NCBI GenBank assembly: GCA_012730105.1
Contig: JAAYBJ010000046.1
Location: forward strand, 1 to 54,170
Source of the DNA: Candidatus Hydrogenedentota bacterium
GTDB lineage: Bacteria > Hydrogenedentota > Hydrogenedentia > Hydrogenedentales > CAITNO01
Reading direction: 5' to 3'
Length of the DNA: 54,170 nt
Both the position numbers and the translations under genes were made by a program. Positions 40,878 to 49,739 of the stretch are shown piece by piece; the stretch's first letter is position 1, and each line of letters starts with the position of its first letter. Below the pieces are notes generated by a model that worked only from the letters and a program-made list of their open reading frames with translations, was not told where the DNA came from and made no database searches.

Positions 40878-43829
40878 CTACTGCGGAGGCTCAAGGCGAT
40901 CCAGGCGCAAGGGAGCGTCCGGCAACAGGTCGCGCCGCACGTTCAGACCTCGAATGCCGTGGCCCATGTCTCCGGCAACGCACCTATAGGCGCCGGAGCC
41001 TGACTCCCCTTCAAGAACGGCCAGACTGCTTATCGCGCCCATGCCGCCGTGATCTTCCCACATAAGCGCGCCGGAGGCGTTTAGTGCATAAATGGCCCCG
41101 CCTGCCGATCCAATGGCAACCCCTTCACCGGCGGGAAGGGCTGACAAGGCCGTAGGTTGGGATACCGCGATACGCCAGGGTTCGGAAACTTTTCCCTGAA
41201 AGGAATCACCGGCGACGGGTTGGGCGTACAGGTGTTCACCACTGATGAAAAACACCCACGAACAAGCATCGCCACCGGCCCCGGCGCCCGCCAGATGCCT
41301 CACGCTGCCGTCATTCGCCTTCCACTCGCCAACAACGGCGCCATCACGCGCGTCCAAACAGATAATGCGGCCGTCGACATCACCCAGACAAAGAAGGATG
41401 CGGCCGCCATCCGGTTCCTCAATAAAGGACGGGGGACAGGAAAGGCTTCGCGTAAGTTCCTTCTCCCAAAGAATTCTGCCTTCAATGTCAACGGCCTCCA
41501 CCCGGCATGCCTGTTCCGCCGTGGATGAAACAGGCTTATCCTTATCATGCTTGGGGACACCATCGGATGAAAGATTCAGGGCGACAAAAAACGTGTTCGG
41601 ACACATTCGAGTTGTAAGCAGACAGGTCATGGATGTCGACAACGCAATGCGCCGAACCAGTTGACCGCGCGTGTCGTATATGGAAACGCGGTTGCCTTCA
41701 TCACCGGTAAGCAGCATGCTTCCCAAATGGGGCGGGCCGGCGGGCAAGGCCGCCACAATATGAATGCGTCGTTCTTCACTCCACAAAGCCAGTTTCTCTT
41801 TCCCCTGCAGGTCGTATAAACGCAGACGCCCTTGGTCGCTTACCACGCCGATGCTGACATTCCCCTTATCGTCTTCCACGAGCACGGGAGCTTGTGAATA
41901 ACTGCCGGCAAGCCGCCTGTGCCAAAGGCTTTTCCCGGAACGGACGTCGAAACAGGTCAGTCTGCCGCGGGAATCACACCAGAACAGCAGATGGGAATCA
42001 TTGGTTTCCTTTTGCCGCAAGAACACCGGGGAGACAGGCATCGGGCCATCCAGCCAGTCGCTGAAATACGTTTCAGGCGTAGTCGTAACGGCATAGTTGC
42101 GTGTAATGACCGGGTCGGCGGCTATGGCGAGATTAATCTGAAATTGGGGGCGCGCCCCGTAACTGGAAATTCCCCGAAGTGTGCGACTATAGAAAGCTTC
42201 TTCCCCGGGCGCCAGATTCAGGGAGAATGTAGTTTCACCAAGCGCATAATGGGCATCCGTAACCAAAGCAATTGATCCTCGCAGCGGGGCCGCGAGCGGA
42301 TTCCTTATCCCAAAGCTGAGTTCAGCAAGGCTGACTCCGCCCAGGAGAGGGCTTTGAAGGCCCAGACGCATGGCCGCGGGCAGGGCATAGGCGTTCAGCG
42401 GCATACCATCTATCAGGACCGGGCCAGACAGGACAGGTATGCGGATTGTACCGTCCCGGGGTAAAAAATGTTCCGTTTCCCCGGTAACCAAATGCGTTGC
42501 CGATATCATGTTTGTGCGCCCCGCCAGGGACATTTCCTTCGAGGTGCCCTCCCAGACCAGGAGCGCCGCCCCCCCCTCCCCTTTCAGTACCTCGGCATCC
42601 CGGCCGTCTATCGTCAGCGAGCCGATGTTTACCGCGTCCGCGTAAAGCAGCCTCGGCGAATAGGCATCCAGCGTACGGGGCACGGGTGGGGCGAATTGGA
42701 CACGGGCGCGCCCCCCCTGCTTCAAGTGCTGAAATTGTTCCACGATGTCAGGTGGGATTTGCCACCATCCTCCTTGAGGCGCACGTATCAGCACATAGTC
42801 GCCGGCATAAAGGGCGGATGCATACAGCGCAACGCGGTACGCTTCAAGAAGATATCGGGCTGTCGGTATGTCCCCTTCATAATAAACCGGTTCTAAAGAA
42901 AATAAAACGTCGCGCGCGGTTATGGCATTCTCTTTAGTTCCTCTGGAGGATCGTTTGGACAGCAACCGCGCGAGAATGGAGGGATACTGGCGATAATGCG
43001 TCCGGGACCGGATATCGGGTGAATCGAACAGCGCCAGGCTGACTTGAATACCGCTCGCCGCTCCCGGCGCGTCCAGCGCTCCTTCAATCATATCAAACCA
43101 AAGCGGCCTGGAAAGGGAGACATCCCCCGTTATCAATATGATTTCTCCCGCAGGAAAGTGCCGAATGAAGGCGCGCAGCACACGAAGCCCGAAAGTATAG
43201 GCGCCTTCCGCCAGCGATTCGGGAGAAGTTTCCGGTGAATACCCGTCCCAGAGATAATCATAAATAAGACTGCTGTTTTGGGTATCGATCGCAATACCCC
43301 GCAGATTCGCCTCGCTGCAAAACTGGCCGGCAAGCCGAAAACGCTGTTCCGCAACCGCCATCAACGCGGCATCAGTGAACCAGGCATCTTCCGGGGCAAG
43401 GGCTATGCGCAAAAAATTGCGGTCCACACCGGCAGCCCTAAGCCGATTACACGCACCGTTGATTTCTCTGCCAAGTTCGTTCCAATGGACCGGCACCAGC
43501 ATCTCATTCCCGGTGAAACCTTCAGCAGCGTAGTCACGCTCCGAGCGGAGGGGCGCAGTGTTGTCTTCCATGCCGCCGGTAAGGCTTTCCCGGCGCATCT
43601 TTTCAAGTTCACTGGGAAACAGGCGAAGGTCATCCAGAATACCTTCAAACAGAAATCCCCGGAATCCCCTTTCCCGCCATTCTTCAGCGTGATTTGCCGC
43701 CCAGGTCGCATTGATCGGCGCGGCCAGCAAAGGCATGGCCGGGCGCGGTTCCTCCCCTTGAGCCACAACGGACAATAGCGCCATTAAAATAAATACATTC
43801 AACATATTCAAGTAACGAAAACTTAGCAT
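40878..43829 (-). CDS. Secreted chimera: N-terminal TIM-barrel-like domain and C-terminal PQQ-type beta-propeller
   Basis: The 983-residue protein has a signal peptide (NVFILMALLSVVAQGEE). Residues about 30-400 look like a (beta/alpha)8 glycosidase-like domain (WRERGFRGFLFEGILDDLRL, NLRGIAIDTQNSSLIYDYLW). Residues about 400-590 are beta-sandwich. Residues about 600-983 form a PQQ/WD40-like propeller of about seven blades (LTCFDVRSGKSLWHRRLAGS, IICLDARDGAVVGEWKANDG, GGAIYALNASGALMWEDHGG). Such propellers usually bind proteins or ligands, often without PQQ itself. The combination is unfamiliar to me. The ATG at 43829 has AGCAGG upstream. Confidence 0.7.
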   Translation of the reverse strand: MLSFRYLNMLNVFILMALLSVVAQGEEPRPAMPLLAAPINATWAANHAEEWRERGFRGFLFEGILDDLRLFPSELEKMRRESLTGGMEDNTAPLRSERDYAAEGFTGNEMLVPVHWNELGREINGACNRLRAAGVDRNFLRIALAPEDAWFTDAALMAVAEQRFRLAGQFCSEANLRGIAIDTQNSSLIYDYLWDGYSPETSPESLAEGAYTFGLRVLRAFIRHFPAGEIILITGDVSLSRPLWFDMIEGALDAPGAASGIQVSLALFDSPDIRSRTHYRQYPSILARLLSKRSSRGTKENAITARDVLFSLEPVYYEGDIPTARYLLEAYRVALYASALYAGDYVLIRAPQGGWWQIPPDIVEQFQHLKQGGRARVQFAPPVPRTLDAYSPRLLYADAVNIGSLTIDGRDAEVLKGEGGAALLVWEGTSKEMSLAGRTNMISATHLVTGETEHFLPRDGTIRIPVLSGPVLIDGMPLNAYALPAAMRLGLQSPLLGGVSLAELSFGIRNPLAAPLRGSIALVTDAHYALGETTFSLNLAPGEEAFYSRTLRGISSYGARPQFQINLAIAADPVITRNYAVTTTPETYFSDWLDGPMPVSPVFLRQKETNDSHLLFWCDSRGRLTCFDVRSGKSLWHRRLAGSYSQAPVLVEDDKGNVSIGVVSDQGRLRLYDLQGKEKLALWSEERRIHIVAALPAGPPHLGSMLLTGDEGNRVSIYDTRGQLVRRIALSTSMTCLLTTRMCPNTFFVALNLSSDGVPKHDKDKPVSSTAEQACRVEAVDIEGRILWEKELTRSLSCPPSFIEEPDGGRILLCLGDVDGRIICLDARDGAVVGEWKANDGSVRHLAGAGAGGDACSWVFFISGEHLYAQPVAGDSFQGKVSEPWRIAVSQPTALSALPAGEGVAIGSAGGAIYALNASGALMWEDHGGMGAISSLAVLEGESGSGAYRCVAGDMGHGIRGLNVRRDLLPDAPLRLDRLEPPQ

Positions 43830-43884
43830 GAATTACCTGCTTCGGAATGTGCGTCTCACATGATAACGCCGGGGCAACCTGTTA

Positions 43885-43914
43885 AGTATACCTTCATCCA
43901 CGCTTGTATTTACA
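43885..43914 (-). promoter_or_regulatory. Possible promoter of the propeller gene
   Basis: Minus-strand TGTAAA (43914 to 43909) and TATACT (43890 to 43885) are 18 bp apart. The -35 is weak but the -10 matches the form seen elsewhere in this window. Confidence 0.42.
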
Positions 43915-44089
43915 GGGATGAAATGTGATCCATGGCGGGAATAGGGAAAAAGCGCCCTCTTGCTCTGTCACGTGAAAAAAAGTCCGCACCTGCAGTTCCC
44001 CCTCCCAATCAGAAAAACCCGCCCGGCTTGCAACCTCGCCACGAACGTAAAACGCTGCACACAGCATTCCCCTACCATTTCGAAGAGGT

Positions 44090-44121
44090 AAAAAAAACGC
44101 TGTCCTCTATGCGGAAACGCG
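44090..44121 (-). terminator. Possible terminator of the cold-shock gene
   Basis: On the minus strand an imperfect stem (CGCGTTTCC pairing with GGACAGCG) overlaps the stop codon and is followed by eight T (44097 down to 44090). The stem contains a bulge and one mismatch. Confidence 0.5.
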
Positions 44122-44334
44122 ATTTACATTTACGGCACTTGCGCCCTTCTCGCTGACTATCAGCTCATAGGTAACCTCCTCACCTTCCCGCAGGGTCCGA
44201 AAACCCTCCATATTGATTACGGAATGGTGAACAAAAACGTCAGCTTCGTTCTCCCGCGCGATAAATCCGAAACCTTTTTGATCATTAAACCATTTGACTT
44301 TGCCCCGTACCACGGGTTCGCTCACATCCGTCAT
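44107..44334 (-). CDS. Cold-shock domain protein (CspA family)
   Basis: A 75-residue single cold-shock domain binds single-stranded RNA and DNA and melts RNA structure. RNP1 (KGFGFIA) and RNP2 (VFVHHS) are intact, and KWFNDQKGF begins the domain in the usual way. A short N-terminal extension (MTDVSEPVVRG) is slightly longer than in E. coli CspA. The ATG is preceded by AGGAG. A leader of nearly 100 nt precedes it, as in cold-regulated members; whether it acts as a cold sensor cannot be told by eye. It stands alone between secreted-protein genes. Confidence 0.95.
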   Translation of the reverse strand: MTDVSEPVVRGKVKWFNDQKGFGFIARENEADVFVHHSVINMEGFRTLREGEEVTYELIVSEKGASAVNVNRVSA

Positions 44335-44437
44335 GACCCCCGACTCCTGTCATGTTACGGCACGCCGATGGCACATAGTGTATCGGCAACACCATTCTTC
44401 TTTACACAATTTCAATGACTCCTACGTGCCAATATAT

Positions 44438-44466
44438 AGGATATACTAAAAAGTGGTGTTTGTCAA
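44438..44466 (-). promoter_or_regulatory. Promoter of the cold-shock gene
   Basis: A consensus TTGACA (44466 to 44461) and TATCCT (44443 to 44438) lie 17 bp apart on the minus strand. The transcript would have a leader of about 97 nt. Confidence 0.6.
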
Positions 44467-44513
44467 TGTGATTTTTACCAAAAAAGAGTTTTTAATTTAT
44501 TTATCGGACGATC

Positions 44514-44557
44514 AAAAAAATGAAACAGTTGCCTGTCCCTGGAGACAGACAACTGTT
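44514..44557 (-). terminator. Intrinsic terminator of the SGNH hydrolase gene
   Basis: AACAGTTGCCTGTC (44524-44537) pairs with GACAGACAACTGTT (44544-44557) with one mismatch and a 6-nt loop. On the minus strand it follows the stop codon of the SGNH gene by 21 bp and runs into a T-tract (forward A run 44514-44520). Confidence 0.85.
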
Positions 44558-44578
44558 ATAATAAAATTTATTGAAAAA

Positions 44579-46897
44579 TTAACGCTTTCTGCGAGCCACC
44601 CAAGCGCCACCAGCGCTCAAGGTCAGGATAAGCATGGAGAGCGTGGCAAGGCCACCCACCGGCATGGGCCCTACCTCGCGAACCGATACCTTTATGGGGC
44701 CATAGGTCTTTTCAGGATATATGCCGCCGACCTTTGTCGGCCCCAAATACACACAGGAGTAGTCTCCGGCGTCGCCCAGTTCGGCGGCCGCGATGTCCAG
44801 CGTGCGGGAGTCAGCGCCCGTAATATGCCCATCCTTGTCGTTCGCCAGGGGAACCCCATTACGATACCATTGGTAGGTGGATTTATAATAGGGGCGCTCC
44901 ATAAGGGCAATACGCACGAAATCACCCGTCACGTAATTTCCTTCTCCCGTCTTGGGGGTCAAATTAGGATCAAGCGTCGCGTTAACATAGGCCGCCATCC
45001 CATCCCGGGCAAAGTAGGCGTATTCCTGGAAATTTCTCCACGTATCACCATCGGCATCGCCGAAAAAGGCAAGGAATCGGCTCAAAAACTGTTCCGTATT
45101 CGAAATATCAAAGGGCGTCAATGCGGAGGGGTCCGTATTGGTCGGGAATTCTTCAATAGTATCCAAGAGCATTACCAGGGTGGACACCAGGAATGTCGAG
45201 TAATTATCCCCGACGGTATAGAATCCGGCCAAGACAGTATCTATACCCGGCAGAATAATGTCCGCCAGTCCGCCCACGCCGCCGAGGGCCGTCTGGACAC
45301 TGGCGATATTGAGATCCCAAGCGGTACGCACGTCCTGGTAGGTCAGACCGCCCGTAGCGCTCAAATCAAGGTCAGGCCGTTTTAAAACAGCATCAATCAC
45401 CATGAACTCGTACAAATCCAACAACCCGTTTCCGGGAATAACAAAGGGATCTTCGAGGCTTCCATCCTGTGTAAAATTGCCGTTGACATCGAAATGGTCC
45501 GGATTAAAACTGAAGCCATACTCACTGAGAAGATGCTCATAGGCCTGCGACGCCATGTACAGGAATTGCATAGAACCCGCGAAATCTTCATCCGTGGCTG
45601 CCGGGATGTCTTGAAACTCATAGGTGCCGTTGTACACGAAAAGGCCGTTGCCCGCGCCCGGGCCGCCAAGAGCGACACCAGTGTCCGCGCGGAGGATGGA
45701 GTCATCATCGAGCACCTTGATCTGGGCCGCTTCCATGGAACTGCCCATGTCCACAGTGACCATATACACGTCCGCGGGGCCGGACGCCGGCTCCACGCTG
45801 ACCACGTCCATGGCCTTCATGCCCGCCTTGGTATTGATATAGACCTCAAAATCGCTCACGTCTACCCCCGTAACCGGGTGCGTAAAGGTTACCTGGAATT
45901 GATAGGTGGCCTTATTGCTCAGCGGAAGAATCTCCAGCGCCTTGGGATAATTTAGCCATTCCTCAATATGCAGGCCAATGGCACGTCGCGCCACATGGGC
46001 ATACCCTTCGGCCGTCAAATGAATATCCTGGTCAATGTAGGAAGCCATCGGCGACAGATATTGGGGATAGCCTCCCGGCCAGAAGGTGCACTCCGGATCC
46101 GCAGGATCGTTGCAGGGATAGGGTGCCACGCCCGGGGCAATATCTTCAGGAGGATAGCCATCTTCGGGATAATCTCCCGTCGGAATCCCGAACGTGTGCT
46201 GCATCAGGCCGAAGTTCATGACAAACTCGACCCGGTCACGTTCGAGGGCAAGCTCACGCATGCGCTCCTGTACGGCCACAAAAGACAAATGCATATCCTC
46301 AACCGTGTAGGACCCTTCAGGTTCGCGGGCGCCGTAATCGTAACTGAGAATCACTACGCGGATATCCGGTCGAACACTAAGGATGTGATCAACAAGGATT
46401 CCCACCTTTTCCTTGACGCTAAGGGCCAGCCAATCCATACATTCAGTCGGAGTTGTCCAAGGGGGACCGTTGGGGTATCGGTAACAGTCTTCAAACTCCA
46501 CCTCCCGATAATAATCCGTAGGGTCAACACCAACGGTGCCGCGTAATATGTCGTTGCCGCCCAAGGTCATGACCACTACGTCTATGTTGGGGTACTTGGT
46601 CAGTTCCTCTGTTAGTACTTGTTGATAATTACGTTCGATCATCTCATAGACGCGCGCGCCCATCTCCGCCGTCCGATTGCCCACTTCGATCCAGCGCTCA
46701 AGGCCCGGATACTCCGGCAACACATTCTTGAACGTCCTGAAAGCCAGAAGGAAACCCGTCCAACTATCACCAGCCAGCATAATCCGGGGGACAGGTTCCG
46801 CTGACGCGGGACTGGCACCCCCGCACAAAACTGCGGCAATAACCACCACCATCATTCTCATCATCCAAAGATACATAGAATTTCGTTTTTTTGACAT
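44579..46897 (-). CDS. Secreted SGNH/GDSL hydrolase with Ig-like domain and C-terminal sorting signal
   Basis: The 772-residue protein starts with a signal peptide (MMVVVIAAVLCGGASPASA). Residues about 38-310 form an SGNH esterase/lipase domain: GDS in IMLAGDSWTGF, GGND in VVMTLGGNDILRG, and the catalytic Asp-His in DQDIHLTAEGYAHVA. A beta domain (about 320-430) and a helical region follow. Residues about 665-740 resemble an Ig fold (YQWYRNGVPLANDKDG, DAGDYSCVYLGP). The end, PMPVGGLATLSMLILTLSAG then ARRKR, is a Pro-Gly motif, hydrophobic span and basic tail, like CTERM-type sorting signals. AAGGAG precedes the ATG. Ester substrate unknown, perhaps acetylated glycans. Confidence 0.82.
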   Translation of the reverse strand: MSKKRNSMYLWMMRMMVVVIAAVLCGGASPASAEPVPRIMLAGDSWTGFLLAFRTFKNVLPEYPGLERWIEVGNRTAEMGARVYEMIERNYQQVLTEELTKYPNIDVVVMTLGGNDILRGTVGVDPTDYYREVEFEDCYRYPNGPPWTTPTECMDWLALSVKEKVGILVDHILSVRPDIRVVILSYDYGAREPEGSYTVEDMHLSFVAVQERMRELALERDRVEFVMNFGLMQHTFGIPTGDYPEDGYPPEDIAPGVAPYPCNDPADPECTFWPGGYPQYLSPMASYIDQDIHLTAEGYAHVARRAIGLHIEEWLNYPKALEILPLSNKATYQFQVTFTHPVTGVDVSDFEVYINTKAGMKAMDVVSVEPASGPADVYMVTVDMGSSMEAAQIKVLDDDSILRADTGVALGGPGAGNGLFVYNGTYEFQDIPAATDEDFAGSMQFLYMASQAYEHLLSEYGFSFNPDHFDVNGNFTQDGSLEDPFVIPGNGLLDLYEFMVIDAVLKRPDLDLSATGGLTYQDVRTAWDLNIASVQTALGGVGGLADIILPGIDTVLAGFYTVGDNYSTFLVSTLVMLLDTIEEFPTNTDPSALTPFDISNTEQFLSRFLAFFGDADGDTWRNFQEYAYFARDGMAAYVNATLDPNLTPKTGEGNYVTGDFVRIALMERPYYKSTYQWYRNGVPLANDKDGHITGADSRTLDIAAAELGDAGDYSCVYLGPTKVGGIYPEKTYGPIKVSVREVGPMPVGGLATLSMLILTLSAGGAWVARRKR

Positions 46898-47352
46898 TAG
46901 TTATCACTCCTTTTAAAAGACATATTATTTATTGTGCACATAACCCATCAAATGTCTTATAGAGAAATCCCTCTATTCAAGATACTTTGTGTCGGAGATA
47001 TCCCCACGTTTCGATAAGCATAACGCACCTGCATGCAGTGTTTCAGAAAAAAGTTGGCTCGATTTAACATACTCTTATCCAAATGATAACACAACATACA
47101 TCAAAATGAAAGCTTTTCGGCGATGTTTTCTTCCGATCATTTCCTTTGAAGCTACTGCAGTCCGGAAGCAACATTTTCAGGAACAAGTCTGTTTAGGAAT
47201 GCTTTGTGCTTTTCTTTTTCAAACCACCGCACTCGGGCCCTGATCGGGTAGGAACATTTGTGATACAATAAAGACACGGAATTTAGGAACATCTTGGTCG
47301 TGTTCTTATAGTAGAGCCGTTGCGCGAATTTATAAGGATTTTCCGTATAGTC
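46898..47352. other. AT-rich divergent intergenic region, SGNH / hemolysin III genes
   Basis: This 455-bp stretch is clearly richer in A and T than the genes beside it. On the minus strand AAGGAG precedes the SGNH ATG. On the plus strand TGATACAAT (47261-47269) is an extended -10 candidate for the hemolysin III gene. A frame open from 46989 to 47243 has no ribosome-binding site and no recognisable content. I see no RNA gene. Confidence 0.5.
47261..47269 (+). promoter_or_regulatory. Possible extended -10 promoter of the hemolysin III family gene
   Basis: TGATACAAT has the extended TGn and a TACAAT hexamer, about 85 bp before the ATG. No good -35 is present. Confidence 0.35.
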
Positions 47353-48015
47353 ATGAGTACACAGGTGAAACATAAACATTACAGCATCTTGGAGGAAATC
47401 CTTAACAGTGTTACCCATGGTATTGGCGCGGGCTTGAGTATAGCAGGTCTGGTATGGCTGATAGTGCGGGCTGTGCGTGTCGGTGACACGACAAGTATAG
47501 TGGCCGTTATTGTTTTCGGCAGCTCGCTATTTCTGCTCTATCTTGCCTCCACCCTGTACCATGCCATCCCTTTTATCAATGTTAAACGGGTTTTAAGGGT
47601 TTTCGACCACTGCGCCATTTATCTTTTGATTGCGGGAACCTATACGCCTTTCCTCCTTATATCGATGCGCGGCACGCTGGGCTGGACCTTGTTCGGAATC
47701 CTCTGGGGCATCGCTTGTGTCGGCTGCGCTTTCAAGGCTTTTTTTACGGGGCGTTTCGACCGTGTTTCCACGGCGATGTATGTGGCTATGGGATGGTTCG
47801 TGCTGGTGGCGATTAAGCCTGCAATCACCTATGTGCCCGTTGGCGCGCTGGTGATGATGGCCATCGGCGGACTGGCCTACACCTCCGGCGTATTTTTTTA
47901 TATCTATAACCGGATTCCCTACAATCACGCCATATGGCATTGTTTCGTCATGGCTGGGAGTGCCATTCATTTCTTCGCCGTTATCATTTATGTGCTTGAC
48001 AAGCCGATGGTCTAA
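47353..48015 (+). CDS. Hemolysin III family (PAQR/YqfA-like) membrane protein
   Basis: The 220-residue protein has seven spans and the PAQR motifs: EEILNSVTHGIGAGLSIAGL at the start, the STLYHAIPF histidine, DHCAIYLLIAGTYTPFLL, and a final HCFVMAGSAIHFFAVIIYVL. These residues bind a metal and suggest membrane-embedded hydrolase activity, as in the ceramidase-related superfamily. Bacterial members are called hemolysin III for historical reasons and mostly affect membrane lipid homeostasis, so toxin activity should not be assumed. The ATG at 47353 fits the family start; its ribosome-binding site is weak (AAGGA lies about 16 bases away). Confidence 0.9.
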   Translation: MSTQVKHKHYSILEEILNSVTHGIGAGLSIAGLVWLIVRAVRVGDTTSIVAVIVFGSSLFLLYLASTLYHAIPFINVKRVLRVFDHCAIYLLIAGTYTPFLLISMRGTLGWTLFGILWGIACVGCAFKAFFTGRFDRVSTAMYVAMGWFVLVAIKPAITYVPVGALVMMAIGGLAYTSGVFFYIYNRIPYNHAIWHCFVMAGSAIHFFAVIIYVLDKPMV

Positions 48016-48167
48016 TCCAAAGTGTATGCGGGGCGCGAGGCAGTGTACTTCGGTTATTTGTGGCGAGAAATAATTTTGTAGACCGGGCGAAGCGTGAACA
48101 GCATACCACTTTACAAAAACACGAAAACGCTGTCAGACAGGTACAAAAAGAAAAATAGGGCATGTGA

Positions 48168-49739
48168 ATGAAAAACGGCTGGGCATGGCTTCATGCGGCG
48201 CTGGTGGTGATGTTGCTGTTACTTGCGGCGGGAGTCCGCCTGTATCGCCTGGATGAAGAGTCCCTGTGGCTGGACGAAAATATCACGTGGGACAAGATTG
48301 AATCCCCCGGGTTACAGGACTATATTTCCCAGTTGCGCACCCGCGACACAACCTTTGTACCCGCCTATTACGCCATTCTGTATTACTTTGGGAAAGTCTC
48401 GAACCATAATGTGACGGCGGCGCGGGCACTTTCCGTGGGCTTCGGCATGCTTACGGTTCTTCTTGTATACCTGATCGCCAGGCGCGCTTTCGGCCCGTCC
48501 GCAGGTATTGCGGCGTTACTGATGGCGGCTTTTTCCAACACTCACGTGTATTATGCCCAGGAGATACGTGTCTATGCCTTGTATTCCACGGCGGCGTTGT
48601 TGTCTATCTGGACGCTGGAAAACGCACTGCGTCAGCCTCATTTCCTGAAGTGGGCTGCGCACCTGTGCGCTAACGCTTTACTGGTGTTCTCCCATTATTT
48701 CGGCGCCCTGTTCCTGATAACAGAAGGCTGTTATCTGCTACTGTTCCATCGCGCCTCGAAGAAGCGCCTGGCGGGGTGGTTTTTCGCCCAGGCGATCCTG
48801 GCGCTGTTGCTGGGCTTGTGGATGCTGGGCATCCGCAGGGACGTGCTGGAGGTCACCACCGGTTTTTTGCAGGTTCCAAAGGCGGAAACGATTGAGTACG
48901 CCCTTACCTGGACGGCCTTGTACTGGCCGCGTTTCTTATATCCCCTCTCCTTCTTGTCGCGTATCCTTCTGGATATGATATTACTGCTGGGCTTCTATTG
49001 TTATTGGACCCGGCAAAATTCCGGTCCAAACAATAGACGATGGCAACAGATGGTGGTATATGTTTTGCTCATGGTCGCACCGGTAGTAGCAGCCCTTGCC
49101 GCCTGCTATCTGGTACGCCCTGTCCTTACCCTTAGGTATGTCATTCCCGCTTCACTCCTGTTCTTCATTCTTGTCGGCGGCGCGGTAGGCTCCCTGCCCT
49201 CCCGCCCGTTGCGTTGGGGGGCGGTGGTATTGCTGGCTTGCCTGATGGGGGCGCATCATCTTGAGGCCGCCCGTCCCTATCGCCCGAACCTGAAAACTGC
49301 GGGCGCAATCCTGAACCAGTCGCAAAGCCCGAATGACGGGCTGGTTCTTGAAAGCGTTGTGGATGCCTTCGCGCGGCGCAGGTACATCCAGTTTCCTGAA
49401 GAACGCACGATCGTCTGCGCCTCCAAAGAAGACTTGCTGGGATCGGTCGCTTCCCTGCTTACCCGCCACGCTGTGGTGTGGGTGCTGTGCGAGTTTGGCT
49501 ATTCGCGCAATTATGCCTCCCTGGAGGAGCTGGAGGCCGTCCTCAAGCAAGGAGACACTACCGTGGAGCGCATGGAACTGTCCTCGGGACATTACACGTT
49601 TATGACGAACTCGAACTGGCCGGATTTAAGCGATATCGGGCAAAGCATCGTGCTCTACCGGGTATCTGGCGCCCGTCTCGAAGAACGAAACCAAGAGCGC
49701 AACATCCTGCCCGCGGCCATTTCCATCTTCAGTTCGTAA
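48168..49739 (+). CDS. GT39-type (ArnT/PMT-like) membrane glycosyltransferase
   Basis: The 523-residue protein has about 11 spans and the signs of dolichyl/undecaprenyl-phosphate-sugar mannosyltransferases. The first extracytoplasmic loop contains EESLWLDENITWDKIE, with the acidic pair expected at the catalytic site, and further on it has HVYYAQEIRVYALYSTAALL, typical of this group. It would transfer a lipid-linked sugar to a protein or lipid acceptor at the periplasmic face. Residues about 370-523 form a soluble C-terminal domain. The ATG is preceded by AGGG. Its last 85 bp overlap the convergent radical-SAM gene. Confidence 0.85.
   Translation: MKNGWAWLHAALVVMLLLLAAGVRLYRLDEESLWLDENITWDKIESPGLQDYISQLRTRDTTFVPAYYAILYYFGKVSNHNVTAARALSVGFGMLTVLLVYLIARRAFGPSAGIAALLMAAFSNTHVYYAQEIRVYALYSTAALLSIWTLENALRQPHFLKWAAHLCANALLVFSHYFGALFLITEGCYLLLFHRASKKRLAGWFFAQAILALLLGLWMLGIRRDVLEVTTGFLQVPKAETIEYALTWTALYWPRFLYPLSFLSRILLDMILLLGFYCYWTRQNSGPNNRRWQQMVVYVLLMVAPVVAALAACYLVRPVLTLRYVIPASLLFFILVGGAVGSLPSRPLRWGAVVLLACLMGAHHLEAARPYRPNLKTAGAILNQSQSPNDGLVLESVVDAFARRRYIQFPEERTIVCASKEDLLGSVASLLTRHAVVWVLCEFGYSRNYASLEELEAVLKQGDTTVERMELSSGHYTFMTNSNWPDLSDIGQSIVLYRVSGARLEERNQERNILPAAISIFSS

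Noticed and set aside
44453-45385. Plus-strand frame of 310 codons
   Set aside because: Runs through the terminator and antisense to the SGNH hydrolase gene.
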